A DNA stretch of 64,000 nucleotides from Castellaniella sp040276085 (GCF_040276085.1 NZ_JBELOK010000003.1:186001-250000); one strand, 5' to 3'; positions 33,109 through 42,243 are shown, counted from the first letter of the stretch. The notes: generated by a model from the sequence alone, not told the origin. Numbers and translations: made by a program.

Positions 33109-33205
33109 GGACATGTGGGGGGTTGCAAGCACAGGTCGCAATTTTGCGGCTGCGCCGCGGATGGACGAGTGTGCTCCAACAGTGCTTGCAACACCCCACA
33201 TGTCC
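33109..33205. repeat. 97-bp inverted-repeat element between dctM and dctP
   Basis: Arms 33109-33132 and 33182-33205 are inverted repeats matching at 23 of 24 positions, with a 49-bp loop containing a smaller self-complementary motif CGGCTGCGCCG. It lies in the 310-base gene-free gap of the TRAP operon. It could form a large hairpin in the mRNA and set the dctM to dctP expression ratio, as extragenic palindromes often do in transport operons, or it could be a small interspersed repeat. Confidence 0.7.
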
Positions 33206-33210
33206 AGGCT

Positions 33211-33265
33211 GACGAAAAGAGGGGCGGCGTGGACCCAAGTTGTGGCGGACGAAAAGAGGGGCGGC
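33211..33265. repeat. Two 18-bp direct repeats before dctP
   Basis: GACGAAAAGAGGGGCGGC occurs at 33211-33228 and again, identical, at 33248-33265, 37 bases apart start to start. The first copy begins five bases after the inverted-repeat element ends. The two may belong to one composite repeat or mark a past duplication. No coding function is apparent. Confidence 0.7.
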
Positions 33266-33359
33266 AGCCGCTTCGCGCTGACGAGAGCATCAATCAGGGA
33301 TACAAATTTCACACGTGGTCCGGGAGGACTGCGGATTTTTCAGGAGAGGAGACTACACC

Positions 33360-34385
33360 ATGCATTTCACACGACTCATCGGCGCCGCAGCCCTGGCCGT
33401 CACGGCCCTGGCCACGACGCTACCGGCCCAGGCGGCCGACTACAAATCGGAATACAAGCTGTCCATTGTGGTGGGCACCAATTTCCCCTGGGGTCAGGGG
33501 GCGGTGATCTGGTCTGATCTGGTGCGCGAGCGCACCAACGGGCGCATCAACATCAAGGTCTACCCAGGCACCTCTCTGGTGCAGGGCGACCAAACCCGCG
33601 AGTTCACCGCCATCCGCCAGGGCGTGATCGACATGGCCATTGGTTCCACCATCAACTGGTCGCCGCAGGTCAAAGAGCTCAATCTGTTCTCGCTGCCTTT
33701 CCTGATGCCCGATTACCCGGCCATCGATGCACTCACCCAGGGTAAAGTCGGCCAGCACATTTTTGACACCCTGAGCAAAAAAGGCGTGGTACCCCTGGCC
33801 TGGGGAGAAAACGGTTACCGGCAGCTGTCCAACTCGGTTCGTGAAGTCAAGGCACCCGAAGACATCAAGGGCATGAAACTGCGCGTTGTGGGTTCGCCGC
33901 TGTACATCGACACCTTTACCGCGCTGGGCGCCAACCCCACCCAAATGAGCTGGGCAGACGCACAACCCGCGCTGGCCAGTGGCGCAGTAGATGGCCAGGA
34001 AAACCCACTGTCCATTTACGCCGGTGCCAAGCTGTACGACGTCGGCCAAAAATACCTCAGCCTCTGGAACTACGTCGCCGATCCGTTGATCTTCGTGGTC
34101 AACAAGGACGTCTGGAACACCTGGTCTCCTGCCGATCAAAAGATCGTCCGTGAGGCGGCCATCGAAGCCGGCAAAAAAGAGATCGTGATTGCACGCAAGG
34201 GTGTCACCAACACCGATAACTCGCTGCTCAAGGAGATCGAAAGCCATAACGTCACGGTTACCGTCCTGTCGCCAGAGCAAATCGATGCATTTGCGAAAGT
34301 CACCAAACCCGTGTTCGACAAATGGTCCAAGGAGATTGGCGCTGATCTGGTGAAGCAAGCCCAGGAAGACATCGCCAAGCGTTAA
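33360..34385 (+). CDS. dctP: TRAP transporter periplasmic solute receptor DctP (second system)
   Basis: A 341-residue periplasmic receptor. ATG 33360 follows a purine-rich RBS (GGAGAGGAG) and starts a signal peptide cut near AQA-ADYK (residue 25). The family pattern is clear: DLVRERTNGRINIKVYPG, FTAIRQGVIDMAIGS, DIKGMKLRVVGSPLY, with arginine at the carboxylate site, and ASGAVDGQENPLSIY. It serves the dctQM pair upstream. It differs considerably from the DctP at 28121-29101, so the two systems probably take up different acids. A short hairpin follows the gene. Confidence 0.93.
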   Translation: MHFTRLIGAAALAVTALATTLPAQAADYKSEYKLSIVVGTNFPWGQGAVIWSDLVRERTNGRINIKVYPGTSLVQGDQTREFTAIRQGVIDMAIGSTINWSPQVKELNLFSLPFLMPDYPAIDALTQGKVGQHIFDTLSKKGVVPLAWGENGYRQLSNSVREVKAPEDIKGMKLRVVGSPLYIDTFTALGANPTQMSWADAQPALASGAVDGQENPLSIYAGAKLYDVGQKYLSLWNYVADPLIFVVNKDVWNTWSPADQKIVREAAIEAGKKEIVIARKGVTNTDNSLLKEIESHNVTVTVLSPEQIDAFAKVTKPVFDKWSKEIGADLVKQAQEDIAKR

Positions 34386-34419
34386 GATAGCAACGTCCAC
34401 CAGACGTTTGCGTCTCTGA

Positions 34420-34443
34420 ACAGCCAGTCTCCCGACTGGCTGT
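34420..34443 (+). terminator. Hairpin after second dctP
   Basis: ACAGCCAGT (34420-34428) pairs perfectly with ACTGGCTGT (34435-34443), with a six-base loop. A weak T-rich stretch (ATTTTAT) follows seven bases later. Probably a modest terminator between dctP and the TauE/SafE gene. Confidence 0.55.
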
Positions 34444-34471
34444 CTGCATTTTATCCAGCCTCCCGGCCACC

Positions 34472-35224
34472 ATGGAAATCTCTTTCGACATTGTCGTACT
34501 GCTGTTTTTTGTCGCCATGATGGCCGGCACCATTGACGCCATCGCCGGGGGCGGCGGCCTGATCACCATTCCCGCGCTGCTGGCTGTGGGGCTGCCTCCG
34601 GGGGCCGCCATCGCCACCAACAAGATCGGCGGGTTTGCCTGCTCGGCTGCAGCCACCATCCATTTTTTACGCATCCGTCAGCTCGATCTCAAGCGCAGCC
34701 GCCGGATGATGCTGGGTACGCTCCTGGGGTCGCTGGTTGGAGGCATTGCGCTTACCCACATCGATAGCAACGTACTCAGGCAAGTCATCCCGGTGCTGCT
34801 GATCGGCTTTGCCGTGTATTTTTTGCTGTCACCAAAAGTAGGGGCACAAGATCGCACCCAGCGCATCACCACGGGCATGTATGCACTTTGCATCGCACCG
34901 CTGATCGGCTTTTACGACGGTTTTTTTGGCCCCGGATCGGGCACCTTTTTAGCCATTTCATTGGTGACGCTGCTTGGCATGAACCTGGTCAAAGCCACGG
35001 CTCATGCCAAGCTTCTCAATCTGTGCAGTAATCTGTCGGCAGTCATCTTTTATGCCTTGCACGGCAATATCTGGTGGGCCTATGGCCTGCCCTTGCTGGT
35101 GGGCCAATGGATCGGTGGCACGATCGGTGCGCGGCTGGTGGTGACACGAGGCCATCAGCTCATCCGCGTCTTGATGGTGCTGATGGCGGTTGCCGTATCG
35201 CTGAAAATGATTTTTTTTGATTAA
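34472..35224 (+). CDS. TauE/SafE-family (TSUP) membrane permease
   Basis: A 250-residue membrane protein with about eight helices and the family hallmarks: AGTIDAIAGGGGLITIPALLAVGLPP near the start, ATNKIGGFACSAAAT, and GFYDGFFGPGSGTF at mid-protein. The two halves are related. Members export or import sulfur-containing organic acids such as sulfoacetate, sulfite or taurine-derived compounds, but substrate cannot be assigned from sequence. It follows the TRAP operon by 86 bases. Its stop codon overlaps that of the convergent yaeQ gene, so the two transcripts must overlap. Confidence 0.88.
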   Translation: MEISFDIVVLLFFVAMMAGTIDAIAGGGGLITIPALLAVGLPPGAAIATNKIGGFACSAAATIHFLRIRQLDLKRSRRMMLGTLLGSLVGGIALTHIDSNVLRQVIPVLLIGFAVYFLLSPKVGAQDRTQRITTGMYALCIAPLIGFYDGFFGPGSGTFLAISLVTLLGMNLVKATAHAKLLNLCSNLSAVIFYALHGNIWWAYGLPLLVGQWIGGTIGARLVVTRGHQLIRVLMVLMAVAVSLKMIFFD

Positions 35225-35769
35225 TCTGCAGGGTGCAGGCGGCGCACATCCAGGCTCACATCGCCCCGATCACAAGACACCCAGGCATTGCGATCCGTCA
35301 CATTGATGCTCAGACTCATATTGCGCTGGGCCAGCTCGCCCAAAGCCCTGCTGGCGTCAGCATCCAGGCAGTACACCTGCAAATTGGCAGCCCGGGCCAC
35401 CTTGTTGCGCACACCCGCCCACCAAAGGTCTACCCCGCGCCCATAGGCCAGCACCATCACCTGCCCGGCGCGTCCACAGGCTTTTAGCAGACGGCGTTCA
35501 TCTGGCAGGCCCACTTCGATCCACTGCTCGACGGCACCCGTGAGATCCAGCTGCCAGAGCGCCGGCTCATCCGTGTCGCTTAATCCCCGCGTAAACACCA
35601 GGCGCTCATCTGCCTGAACCCACAGCGCATACGCCAGCAAACGCACCATCAGGCGTTCGTCGGTTTCCGAGGGATGTCTGGCCACGGTAAGCGCGTGGCT
35701 GGCGTAATAGCCACGGTCGTTGTCGGCAACGTGAAGGTCGGCTTTGAAAACAGTGGCGCGCAATGCCAT
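35221..35769 (-). CDS. yaeQ: YaeQ family protein
   Basis: The 182-residue product matches the YaeQ family through its full length: MALRATVFKADLHVADNDRGYY at the start, ARHPSETDERLMVRLLAYAL, WIEVGLPDERRLLKACGRAG and a beta-rich C-terminus. The fold is related to the PD-(D/E)xK nuclease superfamily, and the ETDERLM and DERRLLKACGRA segments hold the conserved acidic and lysine residues; the biological role is unclear. ATG 35769 is used because it matches the usual family start. Its stop codon overlaps the convergent TauE/SafE stop. It lies about 90 bases after the AMP nucleosidase gene on the same strand and may be its read-through partner. Confidence 0.88.
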   Translation of the reverse strand: MALRATVFKADLHVADNDRGYYASHALTVARHPSETDERLMVRLLAYALWVQADERLVFTRGLSDTDEPALWQLDLTGAVEQWIEVGLPDERRLLKACGRAGQVMVLAYGRGVDLWWAGVRNKVARAANLQVYCLDADASRALGELAQRNMSLSINVTDRNAWVSCDRGDVSLDVRRLHPAD

Positions 35770-35856
35770 TGAACAATCTCTGAAAAATGAAGGCTCAGGC
35801 CTGAAAGCGAGACAGGACAAGGTGGCTGCCCGGACACCTCCTTGCCAAACCCAGGT

Positions 35857-37353
35857 CTATTTAAATGCAGTCTCGATGAAGCTGCGCAATTTGCGTGAGT
35901 GCAGGCGCTCACCCGGCATCTCCCGCAGGTGCTCCAGCGCCCGGATGCCAATATGCAGGTGTTGATTGACCTGTGTGCGGTAAAACGCACTGGCCATGCC
36001 CGGCAGTTTAAGCTCACCATGCAAAGGCTTGTCGGACACGCACAGCAGGGTGCCGTACGGCACCCGAAAACGAAACCCATTGGCCGCGACGGTGGCAGAC
36101 TCCATATCCAGTGCAATAGCCCGCGACTGCGAGAGGCGCTGCACAGGTTCTTGCTGGTCGCGAAGCTCCCAGTTGCGGTTGTCGATAGTGGCCACCGTAC
36201 CGGTACGCATGATTTTCTTAAGCTCCCAGCCCGACAGGCCGGCCACTTCGGCCACGGCTTGCTCTAGTGCCACCTGCACCTCTGCCAACGGCGGCACAGG
36301 CACCCACAAAGGGAGGTCGTCATCCAGTACGTGGTCTTCACGGACGTAGCCATGGGCCAGCACGTAATCGCCCAGGCGCTGTGTGGTGCGCAGGCCGGCG
36401 CAATGGCCCAGCATCAGCCAGGCCGATGGGCGCAGCACCGCCACGTGATCGGTAATGGTTTTGGCGTTGGACGGCCCCACACCGATATTGATCAAGGTGA
36501 TGCCGGTGTGTCCCTCGCGGGTGATGTGGTAGGTAGGCATCTGGGGCGTAAACGCCAGTGCCGGTGCCTCCTGGGTAGCGGTTTCGCGGGTGACGATATG
36601 GTTACCTGGCTGCACCAGCGCCTGGTAACCGCCCGTGCCGCTGGCCAGGGTGGCCCGTGCCCATTTTACAAACTCATCCACGTAAAACTGGTAGTTGGTA
36701 AACAGCACGAAGTCCTGAAAATGTGTGGGCGACGTGCCTGTGTAATGCTGCAGGCGCTGCAGTGAGTAATCTACCCGCGGTCCGGTAAACGGCGCCAGTG
36801 GCCGCGGCTGATTGGGCCGCCCGCGCCAGGTACCATTGACAATGGCATCATCGGTGACTGCAAGGTCGGGCACATCGAAGTGGTCGCGCAGCGTATGCCC
36901 CGGCACTTCAGAGTACTCACCCTGTGCATACTCGCCCTCGGGGAACGCAAAGTGCAGCGGGATCGGCAGATCGGACTCACCGATCTCGACGGGCACATTG
37001 TGGTTGCGCAACAGCAGGCGCACTTGCTCACGCAGATAATCGCGAAACAGCGTGGGCCGGGTGACGGTGGTCATGTAGACACCGGGCTCGACCAGATGCC
37101 CGTACGACAGGCGGCTGTCGACTTCGGGATAGGTATTGATCCGGATCCGGATAGCCGGATAGCAGGCCCGCACCCGTTGACCAAGCTCAAGCGTGCCGGC
37201 ACCGTACTCGCGAAACGCATCCCGAATGAATGCAGTGTTGCGTTGGTACAGCTTGATCAGCTGCTCAACCGCTGCATCGGCATCGGTATAGCTGGAAAAC
37301 GGCACCAGTGGCGGCAGCCGGGTCGGGCGGAGTGCATCAGCGTATTTGTCCAT
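35857..37353 (-). CDS. amn: AMP nucleosidase
   Basis: A 498-residue cytoplasmic enzyme that splits AMP into adenine and ribose 5-phosphate, a salvage and adenylate-control step. It has the two-part Amn structure: an N-terminal regulatory region (with GVYMTTVTRPTLFRDYLREQVRLLL) and a C-terminal nucleoside-phosphorylase-like domain. That domain has TLINIGVGPSNAKTITDHVAVLRPSAWLMLGHCAG and ALDMESATVAANGFRFRVPYGTLLCVSDKP. Length fits the family. Its place 70 bases downstream of guanine deaminase, on the same strand, suggests it feeds purine bases into the catabolic route encoded by the guaD-xdh genes. Confidence 0.94.
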   Translation of the reverse strand: MDKYADALRPTRLPPLVPFSSYTDADAAVEQLIKLYQRNTAFIRDAFREYGAGTLELGQRVRACYPAIRIRINTYPEVDSRLSYGHLVEPGVYMTTVTRPTLFRDYLREQVRLLLRNHNVPVEIGESDLPIPLHFAFPEGEYAQGEYSEVPGHTLRDHFDVPDLAVTDDAIVNGTWRGRPNQPRPLAPFTGPRVDYSLQRLQHYTGTSPTHFQDFVLFTNYQFYVDEFVKWARATLASGTGGYQALVQPGNHIVTRETATQEAPALAFTPQMPTYHITREGHTGITLINIGVGPSNAKTITDHVAVLRPSAWLMLGHCAGLRTTQRLGDYVLAHGYVREDHVLDDDLPLWVPVPPLAEVQVALEQAVAEVAGLSGWELKKIMRTGTVATIDNRNWELRDQQEPVQRLSQSRAIALDMESATVAANGFRFRVPYGTLLCVSDKPLHGELKLPGMASAFYRTQVNQHLHIGIRALEHLREMPGERLHSRKLRSFIETAFK

Positions 37354-37423
37354 GCCTGATTATGGCAGGTTCGGGTGACCATGGGATGACAGAGCCCCCC
37401 ATCGACCTGATCTTGTGACGCGA

Positions 37424-38752
37424 TTAGCTCGTCCGGCGGTGCACTTCCCGTCCGGCTGCATAAGTGGCGGCAATGGCACGGTCATCGCCCAGCATGGCCA
37501 GGGCAAAGAGCAGCTCTTCAAGCGACTCCACGCGCGCAGTGCGGCGTGCCAGCAATGGCGTGGCCTGGGGGTCGAGCACAATGAAATCGGCTTCAGCACC
37601 GGGTTCCAGTGTGCCCACCTGGCCCGTCAGGCCCAGGTGCTTGGCAGCGCCTTGCGTGGCCTGCCAGAACATGCGCCGGGCGGTCAGGTGATGGCCTGAC
37701 AGGCGGGCCACCTTGTGGGCTTCGTTCATGGTTTGCAGCATCGAAAACGACGAGCCGCCACCCACGTCGGTTGCCAGCGTGACAGGCATGGAGAAATTCC
37801 GCGCAGCGGCAAAATCAAACAGGCCGCTGCCCAGAAACTGATTGGAAGTGGGGCAATGTGCCGCCACCGCGCCGGCATCACGCATGCGGCGGCGGTCATC
37901 GTCATCCAGCCAGACACAATGGCCGTACACCGCACGCGGACGCAGCAGACCAAAGTGGTCGTAAATATCCAGATAGCTGCGATGGCCGGGAAACAGGCTC
38001 ATCACCCATTTCACTTCATCCTTGTTTTCAGACACATGCGACTGGATGAAGACATCGTCGTATTGCTGGGCCAGCTCGCGGCAGCGCCCCAATTGCTCGG
38101 GGCTGGAGGTAGGGGCAAAGCGCGGCGTCAGGGCATACATCTGGCGTCCGGTACCGTGCCAGCGTTGCAGCAGCATTTCGCTGTCGCGGGCTCCGGTTTC
38201 AGCCGTGTCGCGCAGGTACTCGGGGCAGTTGCGGTCCATCATCACCTTACCGGCCACCATACGCAAATTGCGGCTGTGGCTTTCCTCAAAAAAGGCCTGG
38301 GCCGAGCCCGGATGGACCGTGCAATACACCAGTGCCGTCGTGGTGCCACAACGCAGCAGCTCATCCAGAAAAAACCGCGCCACCTCCTGCGCATACTCGG
38401 GATTTTCAAAGCGGCGCTCGGTAGGAAACGTATAGGTTTCCAGCCAAGGCAGCAGGCCGGGTGCCGGCGAGGCAATCATGTCGGTCTGCGGATAGTGGAT
38501 GTGTGTATCAATGAAACCGGCAGTAATCAGGCGCCCGCGCCAATCGTGCACTGCGATGCCCGGTGGCAGATCCTTGATCAGTTGATCATATTCGCCACAA
38601 TGCTGGATCTGGCCATCACACACCACCAACAGGCCATCGCGGATCCATTCACAAGCCTCGTCCTCTGCCTTGGGCGTATCGCGAAAATACAGCAGTTGCG
38701 CGCGATAGGCCTGAACCTCGGACACAGCGGGGATGGTTGACGATGAGGTCAT
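37424..38752 (-). CDS. guaD: Guanine deaminase
   Basis: A 442-residue zinc amidohydrolase that turns guanine into xanthine and ammonia. ATG 38752 has AGGAGA just upstream; an in-frame start at 38812 would overlap xdhC. The metal motif HIH is in AGFIDTHIHYPQTDM. Later metal and catalytic residues are in VHPGSAQAFFEESHSRN, FIQSHVSENKDEV and GHCVWLDDDD, and the last Asp site is in LATDVGGGSSFSML. This order matches bacterial guanine deaminases of the roughly 440-residue type. The gene sits 56 bases after xdhC, so its product xanthine goes straight to the neighbouring xanthine dehydrogenase. Confidence 0.94.
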   Translation of the reverse strand: MTSSSTIPAVSEVQAYRAQLLYFRDTPKAEDEACEWIRDGLLVVCDGQIQHCGEYDQLIKDLPPGIAVHDWRGRLITAGFIDTHIHYPQTDMIASPAPGLLPWLETYTFPTERRFENPEYAQEVARFFLDELLRCGTTTALVYCTVHPGSAQAFFEESHSRNLRMVAGKVMMDRNCPEYLRDTAETGARDSEMLLQRWHGTGRQMYALTPRFAPTSSPEQLGRCRELAQQYDDVFIQSHVSENKDEVKWVMSLFPGHRSYLDIYDHFGLLRPRAVYGHCVWLDDDDRRRMRDAGAVAAHCPTSNQFLGSGLFDFAAARNFSMPVTLATDVGGGSSFSMLQTMNEAHKVARLSGHHLTARRMFWQATQGAAKHLGLTGQVGTLEPGAEADFIVLDPQATPLLARRTARVESLEELLFALAMLGDDRAIAATYAAGREVHRRTS

Positions 38753-38808
38753 GGAGTCTCCTGGTTTTTGTATTGGCTGCCCTGCGGCAAAGCCTGTGCA
38801 AAGGGGTA

Positions 38809-39846
38809 TCAATGCGCCATGGCAGCATCCACGCCAGACAGGCTGGGAGCCTGTGTGAGGCGCGTGCGCAGACGCATCAACTGGGCGGCAACCGAAACGG
38901 CGATGATAGCCGGCTGCTTGCCTTCGATGCCGGGTTCGCCGATGGGACAGGTGATGCGGGCATAGCGGTCGGGCGAAATCCCGCGCAGCCGAAAACGTTG
39001 TTGAAACTTATGCCACTTGGTGGCCGAGCCAATAAGGCCAATGTAAGCTGTGTCGTCACGTTTGAGCAGCTCTTCACAAAGGTGCTGATCCAGTGCGTGA
39101 TCGTGAGTCATCACCAGAAAGCAGCTGCCGGGCGGAGCATATTCGATGAGGGCCTCGGGCGTATCGGTGGCTTCGATGGTGACATTGGGCGCCACGGCGT
39201 CGGGAAACATCCCGTCGCGCGTATCCACCCAGGTAACCTGGCACGGCAAAGTGCCCAAAATGCTGACCAGGGCCTGGCCCACGTGTCCGGCGCCAAACAC
39301 CATCACCTGCAGAGGATCCGGCATAAGCGGCTCTGCAAGCACCGCACAGCCGCGGGCATCTTGCGGATTTAACAGGCGGGCTGCCTGAAACCGGTTGGCC
39401 GGCCTGGAGGCTGCCCCCGGCGCCTGCAGGCGCACCCAGGCGGCTACCCCTGGCGCACCTACCCCCACCTCGCGTTCAAACGCTTCCTGCCGATGCAGAC
39501 GATCGTGGCAATCCTGCAGCCAGCTCTGGTCGCCAGGCTGCAGCTGCTCAAAAAGCAGGGTAACCAGCCCGCCACAGCACTGGCCTGCCGAGGCCGCCAA
39601 CGGCATCTCCTGCACCCAGCGATCCGGCTGGCCGGGGTGCTGAAGATGTTGCCGGGCCAGATGCGTGGCCTGCCACTCAAGCTGGCCGCCGCCAATCGTC
39701 AGCCACTGATGGCCTGCTGACACCAGCATCTTGGCACCGGCCTCGCGAGGCGCGGAACCACGCACTGCCGCGACGGTGATCAGCACCACCGCCTGTTGCC
39801 GGTTCAGGCACCAAAGCGCCTGATCGATCCAGGCCGTCGTCGACAT
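38809..39846 (-). CDS. xdhC: Xanthine dehydrogenase accessory protein XdhC
   Basis: A 345-residue maturation factor that binds molybdenum cofactor, helps sulfurate it, and inserts it into XdhB. It has the XdhC/CoxI N-terminal segment (VVLITVAAVRGSAPREAGAKMLVS and IGGGQLEWQATHLA) and the Rossmann-type C-terminal domain (MVFGAGHVGQALVSILGTLPCQVTWVDTR and LVMTHDHALDQHLCEELLKRDDTAYIGLIGS). It starts five bases after the xdhB stop. The presence of a dedicated chaperone supports the neighbouring enzyme being a true xanthine dehydrogenase rather than a related hydroxylase. Confidence 0.94.
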   Translation of the reverse strand: MSTTAWIDQALWCLNRQQAVVLITVAAVRGSAPREAGAKMLVSAGHQWLTIGGGQLEWQATHLARQHLQHPGQPDRWVQEMPLAASAGQCCGGLVTLLFEQLQPGDQSWLQDCHDRLHRQEAFEREVGVGAPGVAAWVRLQAPGAASRPANRFQAARLLNPQDARGCAVLAEPLMPDPLQVMVFGAGHVGQALVSILGTLPCQVTWVDTRDGMFPDAVAPNVTIEATDTPEALIEYAPPGSCFLVMTHDHALDQHLCEELLKRDDTAYIGLIGSATKWHKFQQRFRLRGISPDRYARITCPIGEPGIEGKQPAIIAVSVAAQLMRLRTRLTQAPSLSGVDAAMAH

Positions 39847-39851
39847 ATGCG

Positions 39852-42233
39852 TCAGGCCGCCACGGCCTTGCGTTGCCGCAGTCCCTGGGCCGCCTTGAGA
39901 ATGGCTTCGGGGGTGGCCGGTGCACTGAGTTCCGGCGAGACATGGCCGTCGCCCAGGGAAGCCAGCGCCTCGCAGATGGCATTGAACACGCTGACGCCAT
40001 GCACCAGCGGGGGCTCGCCCACCGCCTTGGAGTGGTGCACGGAATCCTTGTGGTTGCGCGCCTTGAACAACCGCACGCGGAAATCACGCGGGCAGTCGCT
40101 GATGGCCGGGATCTTGTAGGTGGACGGCGCATGGGTGGTCAGGCGGCCATCCTCGCGCCACACCAGCTCTTCGGTGGTCAGCCAGCCCATCCCCTGGATG
40201 TAGCCGCCTTCGATCTGGCCAATATCGATGGCCGGATTGATGGAAGCACCCACATCATGGAGGATATCGGCCCGCAACAATTTCCACTCGCCAGTCAGCG
40301 TATCCACGACTACCTCGGACACCGCGGCACCAAAGGCGTAGTAGTAAAACGGATTGCCGCGACTGGTGGCCTTGTCCCAGCTGATGTCCGGGGTCTTGTA
40401 AAAGCCGTCAGACCAAAGCTGCACACGATCCCAGTAGGCTTCTTCAACCAGCTGCGCAAAGGGCAAGGTCTTGCCATTGACGCTCACCTGGCGCCAGGCG
40501 AAGGTAACATCATCAGCCTTGCCGCCATACTTGCGGGCTGCAAAATCAGCCAGGCGGGTACGCAGGGTCAGTGCGGCGTCTTCGGCCGCCTTGCCATTGA
40601 GATCCGAGCCCGTGGAGGCTGCGGTGGCCGAGGTGTTGATCACCTTGTAGGTGTCCGTGGCGGTGACCCGCACGCATTCGAGATCCAGCCCCAGGGTATT
40701 GGCCACAATCTGTGCCACCTTGGTGTTCAGGCCCTGGCCCATTTCGATGCCGCCATGGTTCAGCAGCACCGAGCCGTCGCGATAAATATGCACCAAGGCA
40801 CCAGCCTGGTTGAAGGCCGGCACATTAAACGAGATGCCAAACTTCACGGGCGTAAGCGCCAGGCCTTTTTTAAGCACCGGGCTGCTGGCATTGAACGCCT
40901 GCACGGCCTGGCGGCGCGCCCGGTAATCCGAGCTGGCTTCGAGCTCGCTGATGATGGGGTGCAGCAAATTGCCTTCGACGACTTCACCATACGGCGTGGT
41001 GTTGCGCGTATCGGTGCCGTACAAATTAAGGTAGCGGATATCCAGCGGATCCTTGCCCAGCTGTCGGGCCACGCGATCAATCAGGACCTCGGTGACCAGT
41101 GCCCCCTGGGGCGCCCCAAAGCCGCGAAATGCCGTGGCTGATTGGGTGTTGACCTTGCCGCACATGGTGTGGATGTCGGCAGCCGGGATGTAGTAGGCAT
41201 TATCAAAGTGCGCCAACGCACGGCTGGCCACGGCTTCAGACAAATCGGCCGAGAACCCGGAATGCAAGGTCATATCCAGACGCACGCCCTGGATGAGGCC
41301 CTCGGTATCGAAGCCCACGTCGTACTCAAAATAAAAGCCGTGACGCTTGCCGGTGATCATCATGTCATCGTCGCGATCCGCCCGCAGCTTGACGGGGCGC
41401 TGCAGCTTGGCCGCGCACACAGACGCCACGCAGGCAAATAGGGCTGACTGGGACTCTTTACCGCCAAAGCCACCGCCCAGGCGACGGCACTCGATTTCGA
41501 CCTGATGGCGCTGCCAGTTCAGGGCATGAGAGACAGCATGTTGCATCTCGGTGGGGTGCTGGGTAGAGCACAACACCAGCATGCCGTCTTTCTCGCGCGG
41601 GATGGCGTAGGCAATCTGGCCTTCGAGGTAGAACTGTTCTTGTCCACCGCAGGAAAACGTGCCTGTCAGGCGCACCGGGGCGCTGTCCAGCGCCGCTTGC
41701 ACATCACCTTTAAGCAGGCGGAGCTCGTCGGTGGTGCCCACGCCGGCATCCTTGGCCTGCTTGGGGGTCAGCAAAAAGGGCAGATCCTCGTAGGTGATCT
41801 TGCCCAGGCGCGCAGCGCGGCGGGCCTGGTCGACACTACGGGCCACCACGGCAAACATGGGCTGACCCACGTATTGCACGATGCCATCGGCCAGGATGGG
41901 ATCATCTTCGATGACCGGGCCGCAATCGTTCTTGCCAGGGATGTCCTTGGCGGTAAGTACGGCCAGCACACCCGGGGCCTGGCGCACGGCATCCAGGTCC
42001 ATCCCGGTAATGCGGGCATGCGGCTTGTCGGACAGGCCCAGCGCAGCATAGACCGTACCGCGCAGTTCAGGGATATCGTCGGTGTAAGTAGCTTCGCCGC
42101 TGACATGCAGGACGGCGGATTCGTGGGGGCTGGCTGCACCGGCAGCGGGCTCGCCCACCACCGGGTGGGGGATGCTGTCGTTGGCAACAGCCAGACGGTC
42201 GAGTTCAAGCGGAATATTGACACGCATGTTCAT
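39852..42233 (-). CDS. xdhB: Xanthine dehydrogenase, molybdenum-binding subunit
   Basis: The 793-residue subunit holds the molybdopterin active site that hydroxylates hypoxanthine to xanthine and xanthine to urate. GAGGAGG five bases before ATG 42233 fixes the start. Seen in order: DDIPELRGTVYAALGLSDKPHARI (start of the hammerhead domain), GQEQFYLEGQIAYAIP, RRLGGGFGGKESQSALFA (cofactor contact), the substrate arginine region TAFRGFGAPQG, and GGIEMGQGLNTKVAQI. GWLTTEELVW supplies the catalytic glutamate. Length fits two-subunit bacterial enzymes such as that of Rhodobacter. It starts ten bases after xdhA. Confidence 0.95.
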   Translation of the reverse strand: MNMRVNIPLELDRLAVANDSIPHPVVGEPAAGAASPHESAVLHVSGEATYTDDIPELRGTVYAALGLSDKPHARITGMDLDAVRQAPGVLAVLTAKDIPGKNDCGPVIEDDPILADGIVQYVGQPMFAVVARSVDQARRAARLGKITYEDLPFLLTPKQAKDAGVGTTDELRLLKGDVQAALDSAPVRLTGTFSCGGQEQFYLEGQIAYAIPREKDGMLVLCSTQHPTEMQHAVSHALNWQRHQVEIECRRLGGGFGGKESQSALFACVASVCAAKLQRPVKLRADRDDDMMITGKRHGFYFEYDVGFDTEGLIQGVRLDMTLHSGFSADLSEAVASRALAHFDNAYYIPAADIHTMCGKVNTQSATAFRGFGAPQGALVTEVLIDRVARQLGKDPLDIRYLNLYGTDTRNTTPYGEVVEGNLLHPIISELEASSDYRARRQAVQAFNASSPVLKKGLALTPVKFGISFNVPAFNQAGALVHIYRDGSVLLNHGGIEMGQGLNTKVAQIVANTLGLDLECVRVTATDTYKVINTSATAASTGSDLNGKAAEDAALTLRTRLADFAARKYGGKADDVTFAWRQVSVNGKTLPFAQLVEEAYWDRVQLWSDGFYKTPDISWDKATSRGNPFYYYAFGAAVSEVVVDTLTGEWKLLRADILHDVGASINPAIDIGQIEGGYIQGMGWLTTEELVWREDGRLTTHAPSTYKIPAISDCPRDFRVRLFKARNHKDSVHHSKAVGEPPLVHGVSVFNAICEALASLGDGHVSPELSAPATPEAILKAAQGLRQRKAVAA

Positions 42234-42243
42234 GATGGCCTCC

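Noticed and set aside
33211..33265. Possible CRISPR from two identical 18-bp repeats
   Set aside because: Only two units, short for CRISPR repeats, with no cas genes nearby.
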